A stretch of DNA of 64,000 bases from Dermacentor variabilis (Eukaryota > Arthropoda > Arachnida > Ixodida > Ixodidae), in the NCBI RefSeq assembly GCF_050947875.1, contig NC_134573.1, positions 30,960,115 through 31,024,114 of the forward strand. The letters are read 5' to 3'. Below the pieces are notes generated by a model that saw only the letters and a list, made by a program, of their open reading frames with translations, ran no database searches and was not told the DNA's origin. This document shows positions 35,577 to 46,589 of this stretch, in pieces. Each line of letters starts with the position of its first letter. The stretch's first letter is position 1. The translations under genes and the position numbers were made by a program.

Positions 35577-36160
35577 ATTTTTATTGCGATAGCAATTATA
35601 TGCACACTGCAGGCGCATTTTTGCCGTGCCCATCACCGTGACGTTCCGTATCAATTCGAAGGGCGATAACACCGTCGCCTGGCACCGTGTGCTGCAGTGC
35701 ATGTGCGAGTAAATCACGCGAGGGGAGCCGACGATAGCGGCTCAATCTGGCGCGCGCGCGGGTAGAAGGCGGCAAGAAGGCTGAGGGTAAACGCGCCCTC
35801 TTCCGTCGCGCAAAATGCAGTGTGGGGATTGGAGAGGAGGAGGGGGCGCGCGGGGGGGGGGGGGCGCCGTATCTTGAAAGCGACCTGCGGAAGGCTGAAA
35901 CGTTTGTGCGTGCTGTTTTCTTGCCGCTGTTAGCGTTGAAGCGATAGATAGCGCAAGGCACTCACTGTTGCTGCCGCGCTTACCCACGCGAGCGTTTTGA
36001 CAGCGAGCGTCCGTGGTCATTGAGTGTGATATGTTCATGTTTGGCTATGCGCACTGACACCAGGCCTGTTAATTCAGTCAGTTACCGAATGTTTCGAAGT
36101 TTGTACGGCCAATAAAACTACTACCCTTACTTCGTAGAACTCTACTGATTTGCTGTCGTA
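35577..36160 (+). repeat. Dispersed repeat, GC-rich, ending with AATAAA
   Basis: Begins TTTTTATTGCGATAGCAATT, continues with CG-rich sequence (GGCGCGCGCGCGGG, a G-run at about 35852-35863) and ends near CCAATAAAACTACTACCC. I associate these blocks with a high-copy tick repeat. A polyadenylation-like 3' end suggests a transcript-derived element. No protein is recognisable. Confidence 0.45.
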
Positions 36161-36298
36161 ATCGATGCTCCGCATTTCGAGCGAAGCTGCGCCTTCTCTG
36201 CAGAATACTGCGTACCTTGGTTTAGGTCAAGGCAGGGACGGAGGAAGTTCATCAAAATCAATGCAATGGCCGGCAAAGTTTGTTAGAACATACATAAA

Positions 36299-37740
36299 AT
36301 AAAGTTGGCACAATATAGAATATTTAAATATACAACAAAGTGATTTTGAAGTCAGTAGCCGATAGCAAGCTCACCGGAAGGAATTCTACTCGGTGATAGT
36401 TTAAGGAAAAAATTGAAACCTGAAGGCTTATTGTTTTAAGTAAAGTGGTTTCTGAATATTTGCTCTTGCAGAAATCATATTGGTCTCGTGGTATTATTTT
36501 ACACGTGGTCAAAAAACTTACGCAGTTTTCTGTTAATAACCTGCTCAGCAATTTTCCCCGAGACAGAAAGTACGGATATTGGTCTGTAGTTGTTCATATC
36601 ATTTAGTGTGCCACTTTTATAAGTAACAGTCACTCGGTCTAGCTTAACGTTACTTGGAAACACACCTTTAGAAGGAATTAAAGTATAGATATGGGCAAGA
36701 GGCATGCTAACAACTTCGCTGCAAGAGACAAATTGTACAAATTTCTTGGCATTTTGCTCTGAATAGATTCGGTTTAAACTTGCATGTCATATTCGCGATA
36801 GCTGTTTATGGGATTACAGATATTACACCGGGAAGTGATCACTGAGGTCAGACATCAGGACTCCTGCTCTTATTCATTAAGAAGAAGAAGTCTTCACACA
36901 GAATTGAAGCGTCGTCTTCTTTCTAGATGAATGCGAGTAGGCACGTAGATGGCATTTGAGCACCTATATAATTCAAGTCCTTCCTGAAAACGCGTAAATT
37001 CTACGTTGTCGAAGCAGGCATCTAAATTAAGATTTCTGAGAGAAATGGTCAGAAATGCTGGTCGGAAATGGAAGATTATTGGCTACATATCATTCAATGC
37101 TCAGCAAACAGACCGATTTTAACTGTTGGTATAATGAAAGAAATGCATCGTTTAAATAAATCAGGAAAAAGCACGGGTCCAAGCCCACTTCTTTGAGGGA
37201 CTCCGGAAGTTGCATGCAGAGGTAAAGAACAAAGACGACCAGACTGTACAAACTTCATCCTGTGATGAAAGTAAGCAGCAATCCAGGCAACTAGCCGGGA
37301 ACGATTGGTGAAGGTGCAGGCGCCCAAATCTTTAACTGCCGCGCGCGAGCGGCGACTTTTCCGTGCGTCAGCGCCGTATGACGGGGCGCGGCTGCAAAGA
37401 GTCTGAGGCTAAGTGCATACGGACAAAGCGCGCTCAGCTGGGCCCATCGTCTGCTAAGCTGTTTCCAGCCTCGCCCCGTCATACGGAGCTGACGCACGGA
37501 AAAGTCGCCGCTCGCGCACGCCAGTTAAAGATTGGGGCGCCTGTACTCCACTCTGTCTTCACTGGAAAGGAGTTCGTTATATGGCACCTTGCAAAGGCTT
37601 CAGTGAAATCTAAAAATGGAATATCAGTTCGGTCTGATTTGTCAAAAGCTGCGCTGACTCGGATTGCGAATGACTTTTACCGGTTGAGTAGCAGTAAAGA
37701 ATGCATTCCTGAAGGCATTATTAAAGTTTAATGTTGTGAG
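36299..37740 (-). mobile_element. Scrambled fragments of a CR1/L2-like LINE
   Basis: Minus-strand translation from right to left shows RT motif A (SDRTDIPFLDFTEAF, about 37640), motif B (TSGVPQRSGLGPVLF, about 37170), then an endonuclease-end-like DLSDHFPV (about 36840), then the RT fingers (NNYRPISVLSVSGKIAEQVI, about 36610). A true element has the order endonuclease, fingers, A, B, so at least two pieces are juxtaposed. A foldback element interrupts motifs A and B. Frames are broken throughout. Confidence 0.65.
37317..37543. mobile_element. Foldback element (about 227 bp)
   Basis: About 80-bp inverted arms: CAGGCGCCCAAATCTTTAAC at the left and GTTAAAGATTGGGGCGCCTG at the right, continuing through GAGCGGCGACTTTTCCGTGC and GTATGACGGGGCG. 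The spacer is about 60 bp. It lies between RT motifs A and B of the LINE, so it is an insertion. No clear target duplication seen; a MITE is likely. Confidence 0.75.
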
Positions 37741-37843
37741 CATGAGATTGGCAGTGATATATATGTTCGATTTACAACACGACGTGGTCAGAGTAATTGG
37801 CAGCAGTCGTGTACACAGCGTCGGTCAACATCATCGTGAATAG

Positions 37844-38262
37844 TGTCAAGTAGTAGTGACGGGTAAGAAGGCAGCAAAAGTGTGATTACCGAAACGAGCG
37901 CTTTATTGGGCGAATTTGTGCCCTCGAAAACAGGCTACATTCAAAGAACAACGGTAGCGGCGAACACGATTGGCGGTCGTCGAAACCTGATAAGCGGGTC
38001 AAGCGGGTCCGCTTCTATACATCAATCGTCGAATGCTCCAGAGTAATCGCTGGGACTCGCGTGCGTTCTACAAAGTTCTACATTATTCGCGTCGAGCACA
38101 CATGCGATCAGATTACACAAGGTTCGGTGACAGACAGCGGATGGAAGCACCGGTAACATTCCAAAAACTTCCGATACATGCAGGCACGTCCTGCGCTGTG
38201 CGATAACATTTCTTAGGCGGTGAAACGTGTAGACCGATAAAGACGAACAAGTACACGTGTCA
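37844..38262 (-). repeat. E4 3' LTR (about 419 bp)
   Basis: In plus orientation it starts TGTCAAGTAG and ends CACGTGTCA. It aligns with 48534-48939 and more distantly with the E3 LTRs (shared GCGAACACG, TCGTCGAA, GATACATGCAGGC and GTACACGTGTCA words), so E3 and E4 are sister families. Confidence 0.8.
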
Positions 38263-38357
38263 ATACCTCCATCATAAGAAGCATCGACCCGATGCTGCAA
38301 ACGAAAGTAATAAAGAAAAATATCTGTATCAAAGAAACAACAAAACAAGGAAGTGCG

Positions 38358-38866
38358 TCAGCGTGCGTAAAAGGGTTTAGGACGCAGAACATGGACCACT
38401 TCAGATCGTGCGTGGCACCGCTGTAAATGCGAAATGCCATCTGGCACGACCTCATAGTCCAGTGCGCCCATACGTCGGATGACCTTGTAGGGTTCAAAAT
38501 AGCGTCGCAGGAGTTTCTCACTGAGTCCTCGTTGGCGTATCGGGGTCCATACCCAAACACGGTCACCGGGCTGGTGCTCGACGAAGCGTCGTCGGATGTT
38601 GTAGCGTCGGCTGTCTGTCCTCTGCTGGTTCTTGATCCGCAGGCGGACGAACTGTCGGCCTTCTTCGGCGCGCTGGAGATAGGTAGCGGCGTTAAGATTT
38701 TCCTCGTCAGTGACGTGCGGCAGCATGGCGTCGAGCGTCGTCGTCGGGTTCCTGCCGTAAACCAGCGCAAATGGCGTGATCTGTGTTGTTTCTTGTACCG
38801 CCGTGTTGTAAGCGAATGTTACGCACGGCAGGACCGCATCCCACGTCTTGTGCTCGACATCGACGT
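38358..38866 (-). pseudogene. E4 integrase C-terminal part
   Basis: Minus-strand frame with YVDVEHKTWDAVLPCVTFAY, PFALVYGRNPTTTLDAMLPH and the chromatin-proximal GDRVWVWTPIRQRGLSEKLL, ending VVHVLRPKPFYAR. This is the end of a gypsy-type integrase. The open frame begins upstream inside the Tc1-like terminal repeat (38868-38903), so the first dozen codons are transposon-derived read-through. The missing core is at 46949-47300. Confidence 0.85.
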
Positions 38867-38867
38867 A

Positions 38868-39207
38868 CGGACCGTGGCCGCGCTCCGCGGGGAGCCAGTG
38901 CATCCGGCGCGGCAGTGCATCGAAGCGAAGCGGCGCAGGCGCACACGGACATAGGGGAGGTACTTCGCGTCGTCTGCTACAGCTCTGGAGAGCACCGCCT
39001 CTTTATTTGCTGTAAAGTACACTTCGCTGGACCCAGGTGACTGAGTGCCCGAGGCGGCTTTGCGGGAAGGTGCACTTCACTATTTGGAGCATTTTCCAGC
39101 TGGTTCCGCCTACAGCTTGTGAACAGCCTGCTTAATCAATATACATAAACAGAAACAAGCTTCGCACCACATAAATCACTTAGCATGTTTTTCACAAGTG
39201 ATGAGGG
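38868..39207. repeat. Left terminal inverted repeat of Tc1-like element
   Basis: It matches the reverse complement of 46590-46946, for example GAGGTACTTCGCGTCGTCTG, CTGTAAAGTACACTTCGCTG and TTGTGAACAGCCTGCTTAAT. The outermost bases present at the right end are missing here. Confidence 0.88.
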
Positions 39208-39633
39208 TAAAATACAGGTTGAGTTTGTAGCAGCCGCCGCAACAATGGTCATTCTTTGCCGGGCTTTACGGGGATCATCCGCAATTCTTTCATGCTTCTT
39301 GTAAGCCTGGACGATTCTATTTACAGTTTTCAGTGGCATTTTTGTCATCTCCGATATAACGCGTTGAGAATAGTTTTGTAGGCACAGATCGACAATGTGT
39401 CGTCTTTCTTTTTCCAGTACCCGCAACATGAGTAGTTCACAGCGTGCACTAAGGGAAATTGAATTATTCTGCACTGTCACAGCATTTTTATCGCCGAAGT
39501 GCCATGGCAACCAGCAACCGAATAAAATGCAATTCATCATGCAAGTCGACGGAAATGAGTTTAATGGAAGCACCTCTGGTGTCTCGATTTGGCGAGTCAT
39601 CCCAGTATCTTTAACTACTGAGCGACCAGTCAC
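39190..39633 (-). pseudogene. Tc1-like transposase N-terminal DNA-binding fragment
   Basis: The minus-strand reading has VLEKERRHIVDLCLQNYSQR followed by VISEMTKMPLKTVNRIVQAY and ADDPRKARQRMT. This is a paired-like helix-turn-helix followed by the basic GRPR-type linker of Tc1 transposases. The reading enters terminal-repeat sequence within about 40 codons, so the catalytic DDE domain is absent. The element could have moved only with a transposase supplied in trans. Confidence 0.75.
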
Positions 39634-39888
39634 TCAGTAGAGTAGTCGTTGGCTGCACCGCATCATAATAAACTAAGATGGGGTAGCATGACCTAAGAAG
39701 AAAAAAGGGGGAGGGGGCTCGGCGGTTGATCGGGCTGACGCCCATGGTCAGTTAAAAAGTAGGCTGGCCCGACCACAGCAATCTGGCTTGGGCCGGGCTT
39801 AGCTTTTACAAATGACGAGCCCGTTTGCCGACCACCGGCATGCTGTGGGCAGACGACACCGAGCCGACCTCATGGCCGGTTTATATAT
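39208..39888. other. Tc1-like interior left of E3
   Basis: Besides the transposase remnant, 39640-39888 holds non-coding sequence with A/G-rich runs and GGGCCGGGCTTAGC-type words. It ends in tttatat, the E3 target. Confidence 0.5.
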
Positions 39889-40309
39889 TGTCATGTGGTG
39901 GTGACTTTGAAGAACACAGTAGCAAATACTGTGAAAGACAAACATAACTTTTATTGGGCGAACCTGTGCCCACAAAAACAGGCTGCACTTATAGCACAAC
40001 GATAGCGGCGAACACGGTCGGCGATCGTCGAAAATCTGATCGGCGGGTCAAGCGCGTCCGCTTTTATACAGCAGTCGTCGAATGTTCCAGACTAATCGTT
40101 CGGACCGGCGTGCCTTCCACAAACTTCTACACCATTCGCGTCACGCGATGAAATCAGATAACACAACGTTCGGCGACAACAGACAGCCCGATAGAAGCAT
40201 CGATAACTTTCCAGAAACTTCGGATACATGCAGGCGCGTCCCGCACTGTGCGATTACATTTGTTAGGCGGCGAAACGTGGTTGCCCGATAAAGATAAGTA
40301 CACGTGTCA
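39889..40309 (-). repeat. E3 3' LTR (421 bp)
   Basis: Begins TGTCATGTGG and ends ACACGTGTCA in plus orientation, TG...CA on either strand. A minus-strand TATA motif (complement of CTTTTATA at 40061-40068) lies inside. Confidence 0.9.
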
Positions 40310-40325
40310 ATACCCCCCGCTTAAA
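40310..40325 (-). other. E3 polypurine tract
   Basis: On the minus strand TTAAGCGGGGGGTAT directly precedes the 3' LTR. This is where plus-strand DNA synthesis is primed in gypsy elements. Confidence 0.7.
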
Positions 40326-40449
40326 AAGGATCGTCCCGATGCTACAAATATACGAGAGCGAAACACATAAGGACACTTATTAAACTTAAGTAATAAAACA
40401 ACGAAAAGAATCAAAGTCCAAAGGTAAGTTACGCGAAGTCCCAAAGTTC

Positions 40450-41568
40450 ATCAACGCTCGTTGTACGGCTTGAGTCGCACAACGTGGACAATTTCACGTC
40501 GAGAGCGGCGCAGCTGTGACTGCGAAATGCCGTCTGGCACGACCTCAAAGTCCAGTGCGCCAATACATCGGATGATCATGTACGGTCCGAAATAGCGACG
40601 CAAAAGCTTCTCGCTCAGTCCTCGTTGCCGTATAGGGGTCCAAACCCAAACACGGTCACCTGGCTGGTACTCGATGAACCGTCGGAGGTTGTAGTGTCGG
40701 TACGCTGCTGGTTCTTGATCCGTAGGCGGGCGAGTGGTCGGGCTTCTTCGGCGCGCTGGAGAAAGGTCGCGACGTCAAGATTATCTTCGTCGCTGACGTG
40801 CGGCAGCATGGCGTCGAGCGTCGTCGACGGGTTCCTGCCGTAAACCAGCTTAAATGGCGTGATCTGTGTTGTTTCTTGCACCGCCGTGTTGTAAGCAAAG
40901 GATACGTACGGCAGAACCGCGTCCCACGTCTTGTGCTCGACGTCGACGTACATTGCTAGCATATCGGCGAGGGTCTTGTTCAGGCGCTCCGTGAGACCAT
41001 TCGTCTGCAGGTGGTAGGCAGTTGTCCTCCTGTGGCTTGTATGGCTGTAATGGCTTCGGTGAGCTCTGCGGTAAACGCTGTTCCTCTGTCGGTGATGAGG
41101 ACTTCTGGGGCACCATGTCGCAGCAGAATGTTCTGGACGAAAAGTTTCGCCACTTCGGCTGCGCTTCCTTACGGTATAGCTTTAGTTTCAGCAAAGCGGG
41201 TGAGATAGTCCGTCGCCACTACGATCCACTTATTTCCGGATCCATCCACAAATCCATCCCGATCTGCTGAAATTGTCGGCAAGGTTTTATCGGCTGTAGT
41301 AATCCTGCTCGCCTTGTCGGTGGTGTCTTGCGTCGCTGACAGTCTCGGCATGTCTTCACGTGACGACCGACGGCGGCGGTCAGACGCGGCCAGTAATACC
41401 TTTCCTGTACCCTCGACAGCGTTCGGGAGAATCCGAGGTGCCCAACGGTTGGATCGTCATGTAAGGCGTACAGTATTTCTGGACGCAGCACTGCCGGAAC
41501 AAAAAGAAGGTAGCTGGCGCGGACTGTTGAGAAGTTCTTCTTTACGAGCAGGATGTTTTGTAATGTGA
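40450..41568 (-). pseudogene. E3 integrase
   Basis: The zinc finger (41219-41491) is LHDDPTVGHLGFSRTLSRVQ followed by VKTCRDCQRRKTPPT, with all HHCC ligands kept. The core (about 40900-41250) has DYLTRFAETKAIP and the ITDRG-equivalent, then frameshifts. The C-terminal part (40615-40962) has YVDVEHKTWDAVLPYVSFAY and ends near 40460 with HVVRLKPYNER-type sequence. Small indels near 41030, 41240 and 40690 break the frame; one at about 41260 deletes part of the core entry. Confidence 0.85.
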
Positions 41569-41569
41569 A

Positions 41570-42140
41570 TCAAGACAATCCGCGCTTAACTGCCCCTGGT
41601 ACTACGTCGGTGTTCCCTTCCGAATACTCGACGAGACATTTTAGCTCCGGGTCTGCTCGTTGCTGTATAGTGAACTCTTCTGCGCTTATTATTCCGAGGA
41701 AGGCGTCGTCATTCTCGTCGTCTTCCGGCGGGGAAACGATGGGGGCGCGTAATAGGCAGTCGGCGTCTGAGTGTTTTCGTGCGGACTTGTAGATTACCGT
41801 GACGTCATATTCTTGTAGTCTGAGGCGCCACCTCGCCAGCCGTCCTGAAGGGTCCTTTAAGTTAGCTAGCCAACACAACGCGTGATGGTCGCTGACGACG
41901 TTGAATGGCCTGTCATATAGGTAAGGGCGGAATTTTGCTGTAGCCCAAGTGATGGCGAGGCATTCCTTTTCAGTCGTAGAATAATTGCCTTCCGCTTTTG
42001 ACAGCGACCGGCTAGCATAAGATATCACCCGCCCATGTCCGTCTTCTGGACTAGGACGGCACCGGGGCCTAGGCTACTGGCGTCAGTGTGTATTTCGGTA
42101 TCGGCGTGCTCGTCGAAGTGCGCAAGTACCGGCGGTGACG
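41570..42140 (-). pseudogene. E3 RNase H
   Basis: Reading [20 protein letters not shown] (with the catalytic Glu), [20 protein letters not shown] (with catalytic Asp), and [11 protein letters not shown] at the end. The first Asp block ([12 protein letters not shown]) lies just upstream at about 42060-42110 and is separated by a frameshift. It connects to the spacer before integrase. Confidence 0.85.
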
Positions 42141-42915
42141 GCATGCGTCGTTTTAGTTCTTAAAATACGTCGGCTTGCGGCGTTTACCATTTGAACTCGA
42201 CATAAGATTTGCTTAGATGCGTTAGCGGCTCAGCGATGGGTGAAAAGTCCTTGACAAAGCGCCTGTAGTAGGCACACATGCCAAGGAATCTACGCACTGC
42301 CTTTTTGTCGATGGGCTGCGGAAACTTTGCAATGGGAGCTGTTTTCTGCCGGTCGGGGCGGACTCCAGATTTGCCGATGACGTGGCCTAGGAACAGAAGC
42401 TCGTCGTAAGCGAAGCGGCACTTTTCTGGCTTCAGTGTGAGCCCTGATGATTTGATGGCCTCTAGTACTGTTGCAAGCCGCCTTAGGTGATCGTCGAAAT
42501 TTCCGGCGAAGAAGACATCATCCAAGTATACGAGACAGGTCTACCACTTCAATCCTGCTAAAACCGTGTCCATGACGCGCTGGAACGTTGCAAGGGCCGA
42601 GCACAGTCCGTATGGCATAACCTTGAACTCGTAGAGGCCGTCTGGGGTGATGAAGGCGGTATTTTCGCGATCTCTTTCGTCGACTTCTATTTGCCAGTGG
42701 CCAGACTTGAGGTTCATCGACGAGAAGTATTTACCGTTGCAGAGCCGATCCAACGCGTCGTCTATTCGTGGGAGGGGGTATACGTTCTTCTTCGTGATCT
42801 TGTTCAGACGACGATAATCGACGCAGAAACGTAGGGTTCCGTCCTTTTTCTTCACCAGGACATCAGGAGATGCCCACGGGCTTTTCGACGGCTGGATGAT
42901 GTCGTCGCGGAGCAT
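42141..42915 (-). pseudogene. E3 reverse transcriptase
   Basis: LRFCVDYRRLNKITKKNVYP, then YFSSMNLKSGHWQIEVDERD. The usual catalytic Asp of Ser-x-x-Asp-Leu is Asn here. MPYGLCSALATFQRVMDTVL leads to the active-site VYLDDVFFAGNFDDHLRRL, followed by the thumb FLGMCAYYRRFVKDFSPIAE. A stop after LAGLKW (near 42541) splits the domain next to YLDD. Together the Asn replacement and the stop make it inactive. Confidence 0.87.
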
Positions 42916-43830
42916 TTAGTCAACTTGTTGCCTAATAGCTTCACGTTCTCGCGTCGAAACTCGGTAACGGCTCTGGCGGAGTGGTTGAGCGCACTCTTCG
43001 GTTATTATGCAATGCTTTGCAACTGGTGTTTGTCGAATCTTCGATGAAGTCGAAAAGCAGTCCTTGTATCGTCGGAAAAGACGTCTGAGCTTTTGCTGCT
43101 TGCTCATGGGGAGACTTAGATTTACGTCGAATCCTGGTTCGGGGACTATGGTCGGCGGGGTAGATGCTGCAGAATTTGACAGGACAAAGGCATTGCTCGT
43201 TTCCACAATTTCCTCGATGTACGCGATTGTCGTGCCCTTGCTGATGTGCTTGAACTCTTTGCTGAAGTTGGTTAGCATCACTTCCGTTTTCTCTCCGTGG
43301 AGTCGAGCGATCCCTCTTGCGACGCAAATTTCACGGCCTAGGAGTAGGCTTTGGTCACCCTCGATGACGCCTTCTACGTCGGCAGGTGTTTTGGTGCCGA
43401 CGGAAATGACAATGCTGGAGCGAGGTGGGATGCTGACTTGACTTTCGAGCACGCTTAAAGCATGCTGACTACGAGAGCTCTCCGGTGGTATCGCTTGATC
43501 TTCAGACAGGGTTATCGACTTCGACTTCAGGTCGATGACTGCGCCGTGTTGGTTTAGGAAGTCCATGCCGAGAATGACGTCGCGTGAACATTGTTGGAGG
43601 ATAACGAAGGTGGCAGGGTAAGTCCAGTCATGAACGGTGGATTCCAGTCGGCGTAATCAGGTGTCCTCCAGCGGTCCTAATTTGAGGGCCTTCTCATGCA
43701 GTCTTAACCTTCCTCAACTGGGCGGCGATGTGTCCACTCATTACGGATTAATCGGCCCCTGTGTCCACTAAGCCGGTGACTGCGTGGCCGTCGAGAAGCA
43801 CGTCGAGGTCGGTGGTTCTTTGCCTAGGGT
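42916..43830 (-). pseudogene. E3 protease and spacer to RT
   Basis: The protease active site reads GLVDTGAD (complement of about 43751-43774), immediately followed by a TAA. The flap and C-terminal part end in MDFLNQHGAVIDLKSKSITL (43500-43566). The long spacer (216-codon frame, 42916-43566) includes LLGREICVARGIARLHGEKT and KHCIITEECAQPLRQSRYRV before RT. A deletion or frameshift lies near 43650-43700. Confidence 0.82.
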
Positions 43831-45080
43831 TACAGTTAGGTCTTGGCGTCGGATCAGGCTGTGTCGCGTTGACCTGTGGCTGGTATGGGAAGTCGTCAGG
43901 TCGTCTTTCGTCCTCGTATTCTTTGCTTTGACAATTCGTCGGGACGGCGGCGCGTCGTTAAGTCGGCGAGGTAGTTTCTTCGGCGTCTTCGTCGGCGACG
44001 GAGGATCTGCGTCAGTTCGACGAACAGCAACCGCACCTCCATCGGTTGTTGCGTTTAGTTTTCCGGATATGGGCTCGCTGACCGGCCCCGGGCTGGGCCA
44101 GTGTATAGACGGCGCTGCGGCGACAGGTAGCGGCCTGGTGACGGCGAGCGGGACGGTCGTCGAGCGTTGCACTGAGTGGCGGCTACGTATTCGGCGATGT
44201 CACGTGGGCACTCCCCAAGCTGTGGACGCGGTGCGTCGACGGCGAAGCCTCTCATTCCCATGTCGCGGTATGGGCATCGGCGGTACACATGGCCGGCTTC
44301 TCCGCACTGATAGCAGAGCGGGCGGTGGTCGGGGGCTCGGCGAATGTCCGTCTTCCTCGCGTAGGTGCGCTGGGCGACGGGTGGGCGTGCTGGCGGCGGC
44401 GGCGGCGGACAACGGAATTGCGGCGTTACAGGACCCTGGCGCGGTCGCGGAAGGGGCCTTGACGGAGTGCGACGGCGGCGTGGGTCATCGCTTCTGGCTG
44501 GGGCAGCGGTAATTGAGGTTGCACCTCAGGAACCCCAAGCGATCGCTGAACCTCATCTGTCACGATGTCGGCGATCGAGGCCACTTGAGGCTGCGACGTA
44601 GGCAGGACCTTGCGCTGTTCTTCGCGCACAATGGCCCTGATGGTCTCTTGAAGGTCGTCCGAACCCAGTCCTTGGATGGCGTACTGCGGCGTGGGCCCCT
44701 GGCGGTTATATTGCCGGGTGCGCATCTCCAGAGCTTTCTCGATCATCGATGCTTCCGCAGAAAACTCAGCCAGAGTCTTCGGTGGGTTACGAATAAGCCC
44801 GGCGAAAAGTTCTTGCTTGAAGCTCCGCATCAGGAAGCGGACTTTTTCTCCTCCGACATTTCCGGGTCGGCGTGCCGGAAAAGACGGGCCATCTCCTCCG
44901 TGAAGATCGCGATCGTCTCATTTGGCATCTGCACTCTGGTTTCTAGTAGAGCTTGGGCTCGCTCTTTTCGCACGACGCTTGCAAACGTTTGCAAGAAGCC
45001 GCTTCGAAACAGGTCCCACGTCGTTAGGGTGGCTTCTCGATTCTCGAACCACGTCCTGGCGGCGTCTTCCATCTGGTGGA
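43831..45080 (-). pseudogene. E3 gag
   Basis: The capsid part starts near 45072 with MEDAARTWFENREATLTTWD and continues ETRVQMPNETIAIFTEEMAR and, in another frame, FKQELFAGLIRNPPKTLAEF. The zinc knuckle CYQCGEAGHVYRRC (about 44270-44315) has all four ligands. An Arg/Ser/Pro-rich tail (RRPSRSPSPGRYLSPQRR) follows. Frame breaks at about 44830 and 44420; the gag N-terminus next to the LTR is missing, since capsid sequence begins about 30 bp from it. Confidence 0.82.
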
Positions 45081-45102
45081 GGTACCCAGCACCTCAACCA
45101 GA

Positions 45103-45523
45103 TGTCGCGTGGTGGTGACGTTGAAGAACACAGTAGCAAATACTGTGAAACACAAAACTAACCTTTATTGGGCGAACCTGTGCCCACAAAAGCAGGCTGC
45201 ACTTAGAGCACAACGATAGCGGCGAACACGGTCGGCGATCGTCGAAAATCTGATCTGCGGGTCAAGCAAGTCCGCTTTTATACAGCAGTCGTCGAATGTT
45301 CCAGACTAATCGTTCGGACCCGCGTGCCTTCCACAAAGTTCTACACCATTGGCGTCACGCGATGAAATCAGATAACACAACGTTCGGCGACAACAGACAG
45401 CCGGATAGAAGCATCGATAACTTTCCAGAAACCTCGGATACATGCAGGCGCGTCCCGCGCTGTGCGATAACATTTGTTAGGCGGCGAAACGTGGTCGCCC
45501 GATAAAGATAAGTACACGTGTCA
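45103..45523 (-). repeat. E3 5' LTR (421 bp)
   Basis: Same length as the 3' LTR with about 20 differences counted by eye (near 95% identity). A minus-strand TATA motif lies at 45275-45282, and TTTATT at 45164-45169 is AATAAA on the element strand. Confidence 0.9.
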
Positions 45524-45527
45524 ATAT

Positions 45528-46589
45528 CGTGGCCGTGTTCGTCCAACACACGGACCGGCCACTTCCACACGACGGCAACAGCATCTCTTGTCCGCGGCAA
45601 GGGTGCCTTTGCCATATTCATATTTGGGTTTCACCCACTCAGCTGAGCCCACGCCCGCCTACCCCTAAAAAAGAAAAAAAGAAATCAATTCGTCCTAATC
45701 TACAAATTCATCTGATGCCCACCTCTATGGCGTAACTCAGATGCCATGTGTCGCATCGGGACGTATACCGCGCAATTAACAAATTATATGCTAGTGAGAA
45801 TGTACATATGGCCCATTCAGAGGAAGTACTGAAATGAAATAGAAGCGAATAACGACTTAATTACCCTGCAAGACGTAATTTAAGCTAGAAAACAGACATG
45901 TAGGTTACAGATTTTCCACTCCAATTACCTATTCAAAACGGATGTAAACAGCATTCGCATGCGGCGTGCATTGACTCCACGGAGAAAAGAACAAACAACA
46001 ATAAAAAAACTTGTAAATTCCTCTAAATGAGAATGCGACTTCTCACGTCAGGTAGCCGTCAGAGGACCGGCACTCCTTCGGTTATTTTACCCAAACTGTG
46101 ACAACAAAAATTAATTTTTGGATGTGGAAAGATGATAAGGCGGAGTAATATTGCCGCCAAATGAGTTGCTACTCCGGGGAGAGCACTTTCCTACATCGCG
46201 TAAAGCGCTCCATGCTTTCCTACCAGCGACATTAACATGTCAATAAGAGAGTGCGAAGCAGCGGATATCAGTTCTTAGTTGCTGTAGAAGCAGTAGTATT
46301 GCCCTGCTTAATGGTAAAATCCATGGCAAACATGATGATGCGTGATTGAACAATCGCTATCTAAGTTTCTGCGAAATATATAGCGGTTTCCGGTTGTTTT
46401 TTTAAGTCAAATAAGCACACTCGTTGTAGCATCAAGACTTGCGCGAAACGTGCGCTAGGTTCATCACATGATGACTCCAACCAAGAGCGCGCCTGATAGG
46501 TTTCTCGGTACGCAGAGCACCAAGTGCTGTGGGAGTAAAATAAAAGGGCCCCAACCTAATTAAGAGTGCGAAAAAATGACTGTATTTTT
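45528..46589. other. Tc1-like interior right of E3
   Basis: No recognisable coding sequence. The first 130 bp continue the sequence interrupted by E3; the remainder is AT-rich up to the right terminal inverted repeat. Confidence 0.5.

Larger units (their letters stand above)
39889..45523 (-). mobile_element. E3: Ty3/gypsy element inserted in the Tc1-like element
   Basis: Two 421-bp LTRs (39889-40309 and 45103-45523) with about 20 mismatches are flanked by atat (39885-39888 and 45524-45527). The order on the minus strand is the standard gag, protease, RT, RNase H, integrase. A purine-rich tract (complement of 40310-40325, AAGCGGGGGGTAT) precedes the 3' LTR, and TGGTTGAGGTGCTGGG next to the 5' LTR (complement of about 45085-45100) is the probable primer-binding site. 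It is complete in layout but has several stops and frameshifts. Confidence 0.92.

Noticed and set aside
43784..44512. 242-codon plus-strand frame opposite E3 gag
   Set aside because: It is the antisense shadow of the Arg/Ser/Pro-rich gag tail, whose GC-rich codons lack stops on the other strand.
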